Translations under genes and position numbers: made by a program
Notes under the pieces: model-generated
What the model saw: the letters and a program-made list of their open reading frames with translations, nothing else
Told to the model about the DNA's origin: nothing
Database searches by the model: none
In this document: positions 1 through 9,612 of the stretch, piece after piece
How the letters are laid out: every line of letters starts with the position of its first letter
Position numbering within the stretch: the stretch's first letter is position 1
NCBI RefSeq assembly: GCF_000429845.1
Contig: NZ_AUCQ01000037.1
Location: 1 to 39,343, forward strand
From: Comamonas composti DSM 21721
Lineage (GTDB): Bacteria > Pseudomonadota > Gammaproteobacteria > Burkholderiales > Burkholderiaceae_C
DNA: 39,343 nucleotides
Direction: 5' to 3'

Positions 1-1
1 T

Positions 2-55
2 CAGGCATCTGCGCAACACATGCCCCAGACGGCGCTGGGCAAGGAGGCTGTATGA
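2..55 (+). CDS. 3' end of an upstream gene (partial)
   Basis: Frame 2 is open from the window edge and ends in TGA at 53-55, which overlaps the ATG at 52 in an ATGA arrangement. Only 17 residues are visible, ending in GKEAV. The stop/start overlap and the purine-rich ribosome site inside this tail (GGAGG near 42) indicate translational coupling with the next gene. In related bacteria a PepSY-type membrane protein or a TonB-dependent receptor often precedes a DUF3649 gene, so either is a guess from context. Nothing in the visible residues identifies it. Confidence 0.5.
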   Translation, partial: QASAQHMPQTALGKEAV

Positions 56-354
56 GCAAGCTCACCACACTGACCGCCGCCTATCGCTGGTCCGTTGCAT
101 CGCGGGTGGCTGCTGCTGCGCTGGGCGGCTACGCATTAGCCTCCGCTGCCACGGTGTTGCTGGCGTTGCTATGGCCTGCGCCCAAAGCGCAAGGCGTGCT
201 TTGGGCCACGATGCTGAGCTTTGCCGTCTACACCGCCGCCGTGATCGGGGTCTTTTGCGCGCGCAGCGCTACGCGGGCCTGGGGGTGGATGGTGCTTGGC
301 ACCGCTGTGTGCGCAGGCCTGGCATGGCTGCTGATGGCTGGAGGTGGCGCATGA
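52..354 (+). CDS. DUF3649-like small membrane protein
   Basis: This is a 100-residue protein with three hydrophobic segments (about residues 18-41, 49-70 and 77-96) and almost no soluble part, so it should sit in the inner membrane. Length, segment spacing and the downstream DUF3325-like gene match the DUF3649 family. That family is known mainly from its position in operons with siderophore receptors and PepSY proteins; its biochemical role is not established. The start overlaps the stop of the preceding gene and its own stop overlaps the next ATG (351), so all three are probably made from one transcript. The family call is from memory of pattern and context, not a profile search. Confidence 0.65.
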   Translation: MSKLTTLTAAYRWSVASRVAAAALGGYALASAATVLLALLWPAPKAQGVLWATMLSFAVYTAAVIGVFCARSATRAWGWMVLGTAVCAGLAWLLMAGGGA

Positions 355-1199
355 GTATTTCGCTTCAAACCGGCGCCCATCTGGGCGTTCTGGCCGTGAG
401 CGGCGCGGGCTTCTTTGCGCTGGCTCTGGCCACGGAGCGCCATGCCGAGCATCTTCTGGGGCGCCTGCCTGCACCGCGTTGGCGGATGCTGGCGCGCACT
501 GCTGGTTGGCTGTTGCTGGCGGTATCGCTGGCCTGGGCCATCGAGGCGCTGGGTACAGGTATCGGCATCGCACTCTGGCTGGGCTGGCTGAGCATCGCGG
601 CACTGGCCTGGGTCTTCACGTTTCCCCTGTGGCCTTGGCAGCCACCCGCGCGGGCCCACCCCCTGCGCAAGAGCAAAGCACCGCCGGACGCGCCTGTGGC
701 CGTGAAGGGAGTGCGTACGCGCCGTTGCATTGCAGTCAGCCTGCTCGCACTCTCGGTGGTAGGTTTCGCGCTTGCCCTGGCCCGTGTGGAGGTGCAGCCG
801 CTCAAGCGTCCCGATGTGATGCAGGGCACGGTGGGACCATGGCCCTTCACCTTTGCCGAAGCCGACCGCAGAGTGCCCGAGATCATGGAGATGGATGTCC
901 CCATGAAGGAGTACCACCTGCGTTTTTGCGAGGTCTGCGATAGCGAAATCCGCCAAGCCTATTTGAAGGTCCACAAGCCCCGCTCGGCACGTGCAGTCGG
1001 CATGGCTTTCATGGGGCAAAGCTGGACGCGGCGCGTGGAAATTCCGCTGCCCTCCACCACCGAGGCCAACAGCGAGCTCTGGCTGACCGTTGTGGGCAAG
1101 GACGGAGCAGTGCATCAGACCGCATTGCGCATGCACCATGCCTCACCTGCGACGGCGGTGTGGTTTGATGAACAAAGGAGAATCCATGCCTTGCACTGA
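351..1199 (+). CDS. DUF3325-like membrane protein with an extra periplasmic domain
   Basis: The 282-residue product starts at an ATG overlapping the previous stop. Residues 1-100 resemble DUF3325: three hydrophobic segments at about 8-28, 48-68 and 71-92. DUF3325 proteins are usually only a little over 100 residues long, so this one is extended. After a basic linker (about 101-125) comes a fourth hydrophobic segment (126-145) and then a soluble domain of about 135 residues containing the pair C193 and C196 (a CxxC). By topology that domain is likely periplasmic. The CxxC could be a disulfide or a metal site; nothing decides which. Context suggests a part in iron or other metal uptake. The next gene begins 13 bases before this stop. 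Confidence 0.6.
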   Translation: MSISLQTGAHLGVLAVSGAGFFALALATERHAEHLLGRLPAPRWRMLARTAGWLLLAVSLAWAIEALGTGIGIALWLGWLSIAALAWVFTFPLWPWQPPARAHPLRKSKAPPDAPVAVKGVRTRRCIAVSLLALSVVGFALALARVEVQPLKRPDVMQGTVGPWPFTFAEADRRVPEIMEMDVPMKEYHLRFCEVCDSEIRQAYLKVHKPRSARAVGMAFMGQSWTRRVEIPLPSTTEANSELWLTVVGKDGAVHQTALRMHHASPATAVWFDEQRRIHALH

Positions 1200-1554
1200 A
1201 AGAATGACCGCCCGGTGGCTGCTTGCCTTCGGCCTGACGCTTGCTTGCGCCACGGTGTTGGCACACGAGCCTGTGGCCCGCTGCTTCCTGCTGGATGAAG
1301 CCACCGTGCGCTGTCGGGGTGCGACCAATGACGGCGACGAGATGCCCGGCTCGCGCATGGAAGTCATCGCGCTGGACGGTACGCCGCTGCTTGAAGGCAA
1401 GCTGGGCGCCGACTCCACCTGGACCTTCAGGATGCCCACGCAGCCGTTCTATGTGCTGTTCGACATTGGCCCGGGATTGCAGGTCAGCGTCGAGCAGGAA
1501 GAGATCACTGCGCCTCCGCGCGGCCGCACGCCACGCTGGATGCGTACACCGTAA
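1186..1554 (+). CDS. Small secreted protein, beta-sandwich-like
   Basis: The start chosen is the ATG at 1186, which has AGGAG five bases upstream and overlaps the end of the preceding gene; another in-frame ATG lies at 1168. The 122-residue product opens with a signal peptide (basic start, hydrophobic core, cleavage probably near ATVLA-HE). The mature part has alternating short hydrophobic stretches with a phrase of the type 'DGTPLLEGKLGADSTWTF', reminiscent of carboxypeptidase-regulatory-like or NikL-like periplasmic beta-sandwiches. It is probably the last gene of the membrane operon before it. The C-terminus is Arg/Pro-rich and looks unnatural; the frame stays open for 71 more codons after the TAA. 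Function unknown. Confidence 0.55.
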   Translation: MPCTERMTARWLLAFGLTLACATVLAHEPVARCFLLDEATVRCRGATNDGDEMPGSRMEVIALDGTPLLEGKLGADSTWTFRMPTQPFYVLFDIGPGLQVSVEQEEITAPPRGRTPRWMRTP

Positions 1555-1918
1555 GCCAAGAAAAGCCAAGGTCTTTGCGCGCGAGCTGCGCAAGCCATTG
1601 AGAGGCTGCCAACACTCCAGGATGCCAAGACCGTGCTGCCTGCGGTACTGGTGTTTGGCTTCATGCGGCGCGGCAGGCGGCAAGGCCAGATCCGGTGGTG
1701 GCGCTGGCAGGAGAGTGATGGTGCACAGCACGATGGCATGTTCGGGGCAACGCTGGATCTGCTTGCGTGACAGGCCCTGCACCAACTGAGGTCCGAATCG
1801 CTTACACAAAAAATTCGGACATCCTCATGCAGGCAGTTGCAGCAGGCCGCGACCAGACGGTGTGGCTGTAATGGTTTTCGCTATAAAACGTATGGCCATC
1901 TTCCCAAAAGATATCCAG
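1555..1918. other. Intergenic stretch without a convincing gene
   Basis: I see no convincing gene in these 364 bases on either strand. The frame of the preceding gene stays open after its TAA from 1555 to a TGA at 1768-1770 but has no start or family resemblance. The second half holds the 8-bp inverted repeat at 1791-1820 and upstream in-frame ATGs (1862, 1892) that are possible alternative starts of the AraC-type gene. A promoter for that gene should lie here but I cannot place it confidently. Confidence 0.5.
1791..1820. promoter_or_regulatory. Inverted repeat upstream of the AraC-type gene
   Basis: GTCCGAAT (1791-1798) and ATTCGGAC (1813-1820) are perfect inverted copies separated by 14 A-rich bases. 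The element lies about 100 bases before the AraC-type start. It could be an operator or the stem of a weak terminator for the preceding operon; no T-run follows, which favours an operator slightly. Confidence 0.35.
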
Positions 1919-2800
1919 ATGGCTACGCTTATCACCCCAGCCGAACTGCCCACCTGGGTTCCGGGTCGCGTCATGTCCTCCAGCAACGGGCTTGGATGGG
2001 AAGACGTTTCGCACCGCTCATACCGCTATGCCGGGCTGGACGTTCCCATCCCGCCCATGGACCACTTCATGATCGTGCGCTACCGGTCGGGCAACACGCC
2101 CATGGAGCGCAGCATGCATGGCCAGCGCACCAAGGCCGTCTGCGGGCCCGGGGACTTTTCCCTGCTCACGCATGCCGAGCATTCGCACTGGTACTGGACC
2201 GAGTGCATCGACGTCTCCCACACTTATCTGTCGGAGAATCTGATGTGCCGCGTGGCCTCCGACGTACTGGAGCGGACCGTGGCCGAAGTGCGGCTCCACG
2301 ACCTGCTGCGCTCGCAGGACCCCGTCGTCACGGGCATCGTCGATGCCATCACCGTGGAGGCCTTGCACAAGGGCCTGGGCGGCTCACTGTACGTCGAGGC
2401 CCTGGCCTTGCAGCTTGCCGTGCACCTGCTGCGCGACTATGCCTCGGTCACCTACAGGGACTCCGTGGTCGGCGGGGCGATCTCCCCGAGCCGCCTGCGC
2501 CGCCTGCAGGAGTTCATCGAGGCGCACATGCACGAAGGCATCAGCATCGAGCAGATGGCCGGCGTGGTCGGCCTGGGCGTGTGGACCTTCACCAAGCACT
2601 TCAAGGCCACCACAGGCCGCGCTCCGCACGAGTTCGTGCTCGACTGCCGGGTCGAGCGCGCGCGCCGCCTGCTGGCCCAGGGACTGACAGCCATCAAGGA
2701 GGTGGCCTCGTATTGCGGCTTTGCGGACCAGGCGCACATGACGCGCGTCTTCCGTGCGCGGCTGGGCACCACACCCTCGCGCGTGAAAAAAGGCAATTAA
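1919..2800 (+). CDS. AraC-family transcriptional regulator
   Basis: A 293-residue product from the ATG at 1919; in-frame ATGs at 1892 and 1862 would add 9 or 19 residues and none has a good ribosome site, so the start is uncertain. The last 100 residues carry the double helix-turn-helix of the AraC/XylS family: first helix pair around 'ISIEQMAGVVGLGVWTFTKHF', then 'IKEVASYCGFADQAHMTRVF' ending in the typical 'GTTPSRVKK'. The N-terminal part is the variable sensing and dimerisation region. It reads in the same direction as the monooxygenase that starts 215 bases downstream and probably activates it in response to the ketone substrate or a relative; that is inference from position. Confidence 0.85.
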   Translation: MATLITPAELPTWVPGRVMSSSNGLGWEDVSHRSYRYAGLDVPIPPMDHFMIVRYRSGNTPMERSMHGQRTKAVCGPGDFSLLTHAEHSHWYWTECIDVSHTYLSENLMCRVASDVLERTVAEVRLHDLLRSQDPVVTGIVDAITVEALHKGLGGSLYVEALALQLAVHLLRDYASVTYRDSVVGGAISPSRLRRLQEFIEAHMHEGISIEQMAGVVGLGVWTFTKHFKATTGRAPHEFVLDCRVERARRLLAQGLTAIKEVASYCGFADQAHMTRVFRARLGTTPSRVKKGN

Positions 2801-2936
2801 AGCCGCCGGTACAGGCCTTGCCACGCCGCTGCACAGCCGCCCTGCAGGGCCTTGATTTTCAGGCTCCTGTTTTGTTCAAAAAATCCACCGAAACCTTCAA
2901 GACCCGCAGTATGTGCGCCTCTTAAATTGCGCTCGT

Positions 2937-2970
2937 GCCCCGGCTCTGTCTCTTGAGGGACAGCCGGGGC
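2937..2970 (+). promoter_or_regulatory. Stem-loop in the leader of the monooxygenase gene
   Basis: GCCCCGGC at the left pairs with GCCGGGGC at the right, and with a two-base bulge the stem extends by TGTC/GACA around a loop of about seven bases. It lies about 45 bases before the monooxygenase ATG. No T-run follows, so simple termination is unlikely. It may be an RNA structure in the leader or the remains of an operator. Confidence 0.35.
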
Positions 2971-3015
2971 GCAAGACGCCGGCTTGTGACCGGCCAACGC
3001 AAACAGGAGACATAC

Positions 3016-4668
<1,653 letters not shown>

Positions 4669-4765
4669 GCGCCTCGAAGAAAGACGCATCCCCAACGCAG
4701 CGCCAGGATCACCCTCCCCTCGCTGCGGGGATCCACCCCTGCCTCTCATCTCACAGGAGACAAGA

Positions 4766-5818
4766 ATGAACAACTACTACTCGCAAGAAGCGCACGGCCC
4801 CTTTCAAACCATCGACATCGGCCGCCTGGAGCTGGCCGAAGGCGGCGTGCTGGAGAACTGCCGGCTGGCCGTGGCCACGCACGGCCATCTCAACGAGGCC
4901 AAGGACAACGCCATCCTCGTGCCCACCTGGTATTCGGGCACCAGCAAGATCATGGAGCAGGTCTACATCGGGCCCGGGCGTGCGCTGAACACGGACAAGT
5001 ACTTCATCGTCGTGGTCAACCAGATCGGCAACGGCCTGTCGATCTCGCCCCACAATGCCGAGCCGCCGCAGGCCGGCCCGCGCTTTCCCAAGGTGCGCAT
5101 CGAAGACGATGTGCGCGCCCAGCACCGCCTGCTCACCGAGCACTTCGGCATTCAACGCCTGGCCCTGGTGACCGGCGGCTCCATGGGGGCCCAGCAGACC
5201 TATGAATGGGCGGTGCGCTACCCCGACATGGTCGAGCGTGCAGCCCCGATCGCGGGCACGGCCTGCAATACCGAGCATGACTTCGTGTTCACCGAAACCC
5301 TGGTCGAGGCCATCGAGACCGACCCGGGCTTCCAGGACGGCAACTACCGCTCGTCCGCCGAAGTCAGCGCCGGACTCAAGCGCCACGCCAGGCTGTGGAC
5401 CGTCATGGGCTGGAGCACCGAGTTCTTTCGCTGTGGCCGCCACCGCGCACTGGGCTTCGAGACGATGCAGGCCTTTGTGGATGGCTTCATGAACGGCTAC
5501 TTCGGGCCCATGGACCCGAATGACCTGCTGTGCATGGCCTGGAAATGGCAGCGTGGCGATGTGAGCCGCCTCACGGGAGGCGACAAGGCCAAGGCTCTGG
5601 GACGTATCCGCGCCAAGACCTATGTCATGCCCATTACCAGCGACATGTTCTTCCCGCCGTCGGACTGCCTGGCCGAGCAGCACCTGATCCCGGGCAGCAG
5701 CTTCCGCCCCATCCAGAGCATAGACGGCCACCTGGCCTTGTTCGGCACCGATGCCGAAGCCATTGCGCAGATCGACGCCCACCTGCAGGAATTGCTGGCC
5801 CAGCCTTCGCCGCTGTAA
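4766..5818 (+). CDS. MetX-like alpha/beta hydrolase
   Basis: The 350-residue protein is an alpha/beta-hydrolase of the homoserine O-acetyltransferase (MetX) type. The nucleophile elbow is GGSMGA with S139; D293 in 'TSDMFFPP' and H322 in 'DGHLALFG' complete the triad at the expected spacing. It begins 97 bases after the monooxygenase with AGGAGA eight bases ahead of the ATG, so the two are likely co-transcribed. Beside a Baeyer-Villiger enzyme the probable job is to cleave the ester or lactone product, although the fold family also contains acyltransferases. No methionine genes are nearby, which argues against true MetX. Substrate unknown. A strong stem-loop follows the stop. Confidence 0.8.
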   Translation: MNNYYSQEAHGPFQTIDIGRLELAEGGVLENCRLAVATHGHLNEAKDNAILVPTWYSGTSKIMEQVYIGPGRALNTDKYFIVVVNQIGNGLSISPHNAEPPQAGPRFPKVRIEDDVRAQHRLLTEHFGIQRLALVTGGSMGAQQTYEWAVRYPDMVERAAPIAGTACNTEHDFVFTETLVEAIETDPGFQDGNYRSSAEVSAGLKRHARLWTVMGWSTEFFRCGRHRALGFETMQAFVDGFMNGYFGPMDPNDLLCMAWKWQRGDVSRLTGGDKAKALGRIRAKTYVMPITSDMFFPPSDCLAEQHLIPGSSFRPIQSIDGHLALFGTDAEAIAQIDAHLQELLAQPSPL

Positions 5819-5829
5819 CACCTCAGCCT

Positions 5830-5863
5830 GCCCCTGCGCAAGCCCATGGGCTTGCGCAGGGGC
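5830..5863. terminator. Bidirectional terminator stem-loop
   Basis: GCCCCTGCGCAAGCCC (5830-5845) and its exact complement (5848-5863) form a 16-bp perfect palindrome between two convergent genes: the hydrolase ending at 5818 and the HD-kinase ending at 5869. Long T-runs are absent (GGATTTC on one side), but the position and stem strength fit a terminator used from both directions. Confidence 0.7.
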
Positions 5864-5868
5864 GGATT

Positions 5869-7020
5869 TCAAGCGGTCAGCAGCGAGAGCGCATGGGCTT
5901 CGGTAGGCAAAGGCACTTCCCAACGCCCCAGCATGCCTAAAAGCGCGGCATTGCTCAGTGTGGTGTCGCGGGCACGGTTGCGCGCCAGCAGCTCGCTTTT
6001 GCCGGCTTCCAGATGCACCAGCTGCACGCGCGCGCCATAGGCCAGGCACAGGTCCAGGGTTTTGCTGCGCATCTGCCGCGACAAATGCGTGGCATTCCAC
6101 ACAAAAGGCGTATGGCTGCGCAGCAAGGCCTTGGCCTTGTCCACGGCCCGGTGGGCGGCGGCGCCCTCGTTCTGGCCATGGCGCAGGCCCAGCTCGGTGC
6201 GTGCATCGTCAAAAGAGACCACGGGCCGGTCCGCATGGTGCTCGGCCACCCAGGTGTTTTTGCCACTGGCCGGCAGGCCGCACATGACGATGACGTCCGA
6301 GCCCGGCGCCGCATGCAAGGCGTAATCCGGATGCAGCTGGGCGCCACGGAAATAGCGCACCGCCGTCTCTGCCGAGGCAAAGCGGCGCGGCGTGCGCAGA
6401 CAGTCTTCTTCCAGCGCCAGCTCGCGCAGCAGCGCGATGTTGAGCAGCACGGCCTCCACATCGGGGCAGATGCGGCCCAGGATATCGGCCCGGGCCAGCA
6501 TGCACAGCAGGTGCAGATCCACCTGCCAGGACAGCTCGCGCAGGATGAACTCCGGCGACTGGCCGCTGCGGGACATGCCAAACGCAAAAAACGGCACCTG
6601 GTGCACAGCGATCAAGCGGCATATGGCCTCGCGCTGCAGCACGGGGGCACCCGCCTCCCACAGCATGAGACGCGCATCCAGCGCCCCCTTGCGCGAATGC
6701 CCGGGCTGGCTGATGCGCCCGTCCTCGCCCACCACCGTGGTGCGGCACTTGGCCACATCGTGCAGCAGCGCAGCCAGGAACACGGTTTCGCGCTCGGCGG
6801 GTGCAAGCGCCACATAGGCCGCATCGTCCAGCAAGGTCTGGATCACCATTTGCGTATGGGTCCAGACATCGCCTTCGGCGTGGTAGAGCGGGTCCTGGGG
6901 CGTGGTCCTGGCCTGCTCCAGCTGCGGGAAGGCGGCCAGGCAGGCGGCGAAGTCCACCGCGCCCCATCCCGCTGTTCCTGGCTGGGGCACCAGGGTTTGA
7001 ATTTGCTTCCAGTTCCACAT
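5869..7020 (-). CDS. HD-Pnk: HD phosphoesterase fused to polynucleotide kinase
   Basis: A 383-residue two-domain protein. Residues about 40-230 form an HD-type phosphohydrolase domain: H47 and H55, the HD pair H87-D88 with K91, then H108 and H140. Residues 242-383 form a P-loop kinase: GLPASGKNT at 248-256, a T4-Pnk-like D271/D272 plus arginine in 'SFDDAR', and an arginine lid 'RNRARD' (347, 349, 351). This order matches the HD-Pnk enzyme described in Runella slithyformis, which removes 2',3'-cyclic or 3' phosphates and phosphorylates 5'-OH ends. The start at 7020 has AAGGAGG seven bases upstream. The ligase gene ends 29 bases before it, so healing and sealing enzymes are encoded together. 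Substrate (RNA, DNA or tRNA) is not visible. Confidence 0.82.
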   Translation of the reverse strand: MWNWKQIQTLVPQPGTAGWGAVDFAACLAAFPQLEQARTTPQDPLYHAEGDVWTHTQMVIQTLLDDAAYVALAPAERETVFLAALLHDVAKCRTTVVGEDGRISQPGHSRKGALDARLMLWEAGAPVLQREAICRLIAVHQVPFFAFGMSRSGQSPEFILRELSWQVDLHLLCMLARADILGRICPDVEAVLLNIALLRELALEEDCLRTPRRFASAETAVRYFRGAQLHPDYALHAAPGSDVIVMCGLPASGKNTWVAEHHADRPVVSFDDARTELGLRHGQNEGAAAHRAVDKAKALLRSHTPFVWNATHLSRQMRSKTLDLCLAYGARVQLVHLEAGKSELLARNRARDTTLSNAALLGMLGRWEVPLPTEAHALSLLTA

Positions 7021-7049
7021 GGGAACCTCCTTTTTCCAGGGGCCTTGCT

Positions 7050-7877
7050 TCACCACACTTTGGAAATGCAAGGCGCAAAAATGTCCACGCCGGCCCGCAG
7101 GCCGTTGGCCACAATGGGGCGCTCGCTGTGGTGTGAGCCCGAGTCCAGAATCGTCTGCACAAAATCGGGGCGCACAAACTTGTAGCGCTCCACGGTTTTG
7201 CCATCCTCTTCCACCTTGAGGTAAAGGCCTTCGGCCAGGTCGGAGCCATCGGTTTGCTGCCAGCACAGGGCCAGGTCCAGCTGTTGGCGCAGCACCTGCT
7301 GCGCAAATACCTGGCGCCAGCCCACGCTACGCGCCAGTGACGGTGCCAGCATGGTCAGCAAATCCTTGAAGCGCCGGGGCGCCACACCGCTGTAGAGCAC
7401 GGGCACCGAGACCACGGGCAGCTCTGCCAGCAGGCCATGGCGGCGCGGCGTGTCCAGAAAGCAGCCGTGCTGCCGGTCCCAGATGTCGAACTCGCAAAAC
7501 CAGTGCGGCAGCGCGTCGTAGTACAGCGAGTGCTTGGCATACAGCCATTCGCCATACATCACATAGCGGTCTTCCAGCAGCGCCAGAAAACGCGCTTCAT
7601 GCGCCGCCCCCCATTGCTTGAAGGCATTGAACTGGCGCTCGCGCCCGCCCGAGCCCGGTTGCAGATAGTGGCCGCGCGACTGCAGCAGCAAGCCGGCGTC
7701 GGCACCAAAGCTGAGCGCGGCATTGGCGCCGTCCAGCTTTTCCTCGACCACGATATGCCGACCCGCCAAGCGCTCATAAGCGATGGCGTCGTCCTGATCG
7801 CCTGCCTGCAGGCGCGAGCCGCGCAAATGCAGGGTGCGCGGGTATTTGAGAATGTCCAGATTGAATAAATGACTCAT
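7050..7877 (-). CDS. ATP-dependent RNA ligase family protein
   Basis: A 275-residue nucleotidyltransferase. Motif I, the lysine that becomes adenylylated, is EEKLDGAN with K47; 'YGEWLYAKHS' (108-117) and 'FCEFDIWD' (127-134) fit the middle motifs; 'EGLYLK' (216-221) is motif IV and 'RYKFVRPDF' (231-239) motif V. This is the pattern of Rnl2-like RNA ligases rather than NAD-dependent DNA ligases, and the protein is short, with little room for an added C-terminal domain. It is the first gene of a two-gene minus-strand operon with HD-Pnk. By family it should join 3'-OH to 5'-phosphate ends using ATP, which are exactly the ends HD-Pnk produces. Confidence 0.85.
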   Translation of the reverse strand: MSHLFNLDILKYPRTLHLRGSRLQAGDQDDAIAYERLAGRHIVVEEKLDGANAALSFGADAGLLLQSRGHYLQPGSGGRERQFNAFKQWGAAHEARFLALLEDRYVMYGEWLYAKHSLYYDALPHWFCEFDIWDRQHGCFLDTPRRHGLLAELPVVSVPVLYSGVAPRRFKDLLTMLAPSLARSVGWRQVFAQQVLRQQLDLALCWQQTDGSDLAEGLYLKVEEDGKTVERYKFVRPDFVQTILDSGSHHSERPIVANGLRAGVDIFAPCISKVW

Positions 7878-8412
7878 GTCGAGCTTTCCAGAGATGGCAA
7901 GCGGCCTGCGGCAGGACCGCAAAGACCATGAAAAGCTGAAGACGGCTGCGCCGCGATGCCGCACAGGCACAGGCCCGCCGCAGCAGGCCTGAAGAAACCA
8001 TGGCAGGAGAATCGGCCCTGGTCAGGCTGGCGGCGTCAAGCTGCCTGAGAGCAGACTCAGGCCAATGACCGAGATGGGCGAAAGAAAACCATGCACCGCA
8101 GCGCACACGCCAGCGTCAACCAGGCAGAGCTGGTCAGGAGCGTGTGGCGATGTCGTTCAGCCAAGAAGCGCTGTGCGGCGGGGCATGATCTACCTCGAGA
8201 TGGGTGAGGGTTTGAAAAGAGCGGCAAGTATAGGGACTGCGGCCGGCCCGGACAAGCCCTGCAGGCCTTGGATCGCAGGCGCGCCGGATGCGGGCCCGAG
8301 CAGAAAACCCCGTGCGGCCATACACTTTGGCGCAGCCAGAAAAGCCATCTCCTCGGATACCGCCCTGATTCAGCGCCAGAATGTGGCAGACCCATCCCAA
8401 TCTTTGAGAACC
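7878..8412. other. Long intergenic leader between ligase and MFS genes
   Basis: About 535 bases separate two divergent genes and I see no believable gene in either direction. The open frames here have no start signal or family resemblance. It should contain the promoters of both the RNA ligase operon (minus) and the MFS gene (plus). A 7-bp hairpin (GCCTGAG/CTCAGGC, 8043-8062) is present. Nothing resembling an RtcR/sigma-54 arrangement was recognised. A small RNA cannot be excluded. Confidence 0.5.
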
Positions 8413-9597
8413 ATGAAGAACACCGAACAGCCAGCCTCGGAGCGCCGCAACCTGGGCCTTCTGGTGGCCGCCCAGTCCCTGGGCGGCGCTTCGCCCCCGA
8501 TCATCATTTCCCTGGGCGGCCTCGTAGGCCAGCAGTTGTCGAGCAATCCCACGGCCTCGACCCTGCCCGTGAGCATCTATCAGCTGGGCCTGGCCTTGTC
8601 CACGCTACCTGCGGCCTGGCTCATGAACCGCCTCGGCCGGCGCGCCGCCTATGTGCTGGGCGCCTTGCTGGGCGTGTTCTCGGGCCTGATAGCGGCCCAT
8701 GGAATTGCCAGCTCCAGCTTCATGACCTTTTGCCTGGGCCTGGCGCTGGCGGGCTTTTATGCGGCTTGCGTGCAAAGCTACCGCTTCGCGGCCACCGATG
8801 CCATCAGCGATGCGGGCCAGCAGGCACGCGCGATCTCCCTGGTCATGGTCGGTGGCCTGATGGCCGCCATCATCGGCCCCCAGGTGGTGATCTGGACGCG
8901 TGACGCCCTGCCGGCCACGCCGTTTGCGGGCAGCTTCTACAGCCAGGCCATCCTGGCCTTGCTGGCCTTGCCGATTCTCTGGAGGCTGAAGCTGCCGCCG
9001 CCCCAGCCCAAGTCCGTGACCGGCGAGGCCAGGCCGCTGCTGGAGATCGCGCGCACGCCGCAGTTCGTGGTTGCGGCCAGCGCAGGCGTGGTCAGCTACG
9101 GTCTCATGGCCTTTCTGATGACGGCCGCGCCCATGGCCATGGTGGGCTGCGGCCACAGTGTGGGCGAGGCGGCCCTGGGCATTCAATGGCATGTGCTGGC
9201 CATGTTCGGCCCCAGCTTTTTCACGGGCCGGCTGATTGCACGCTTTGGCAAGCGCACGATCACGGCCCTGGGCCTGGTGCTGATCGCGGCCTCGGGCGCC
9301 CTGGCCTTGCTGGGTCTGGAGATCTTTCACTTCTGGGGCGCGCTGATCCTGCTGGGCGTGGGCTGGAATTTCGGCTTCATCGGCGCCACGGCCATGCTCA
9401 CCGATTGCTACCGCCCTGCCGAGCGCGCCAAGGTCCAGGCCTTCAACGATTTTCTGGTCTTCGGCACCGTGGCCCTGGCCTCGTTCGGTTCGGGCCAGTT
9501 GCTGCACAGCGCGGGCTGGGACGGCATCAACACCTGGATGCTGCCCATGGTGGGCGTGGTTTTGCTGATGCTGGGGATGAAGCGGTCTGCCCCCTGA
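8413..9597 (+). CDS. MFS transporter
   Basis: The start chosen is the ATG at 8413 (product 394 residues). The open frame extends upstream, but its residues there are charged and do not look like transporter sequence. About twelve hydrophobic segments are visible. The loop after segment 2 carries 'MNRLGRRAAYVLG', a recognisable variant of the major facilitator loop motif. It is an inner-membrane carrier of unknown substrate. It is divergent from the RNA repair operon and convergent with the flavodoxin-like reductase, so no neighbour indicates a substrate. The palindromic element just after the stop probably ends its transcript. Confidence 0.75.
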   Translation: MKNTEQPASERRNLGLLVAAQSLGGASPPIIISLGGLVGQQLSSNPTASTLPVSIYQLGLALSTLPAAWLMNRLGRRAAYVLGALLGVFSGLIAAHGIASSSFMTFCLGLALAGFYAACVQSYRFAATDAISDAGQQARAISLVMVGGLMAAIIGPQVVIWTRDALPATPFAGSFYSQAILALLALPILWRLKLPPPQPKSVTGEARPLLEIARTPQFVVAASAGVVSYGLMAFLMTAAPMAMVGCGHSVGEAALGIQWHVLAMFGPSFFTGRLIARFGKRTITALGLVLIAASGALALLGLEIFHFWGALILLGVGWNFGFIGATAMLTDCYRPAERAKVQAFNDFLVFGTVALASFGSGQLLHSAGWDGINTWMLPMVGVVLLMLGMKRSAP

Positions 9598-9612
9598 GCG
9601 GCTGTGCTTCAT

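Noticed and set aside
169..1139. Long minus-strand open frames opposite the DUF3649/DUF3325 genes
   Set aside because: Rich in His, Arg, Ala and Pro, with no family resemblance; typical antisense shadows in GC-rich coding DNA.
2937..2970. CTGT-N10-ACAG in the monooxygenase leader as a LexA box
   Set aside because: The spacing is ten rather than eight bases and the sequence belongs to a GC-rich stem-loop.
6013..7185. A 390-codon plus-strand frame opposite HD-Pnk
   Set aside because: Composition is His/Gln/Ala-rich and featureless, while the minus strand encodes clear HD and P-loop motifs.
7878..8062. Glycine-riboswitch-like wording on either strand before the RNA ligase
   Set aside because: Only scattered short matches; the conserved core and pairing of that riboswitch class are not present.
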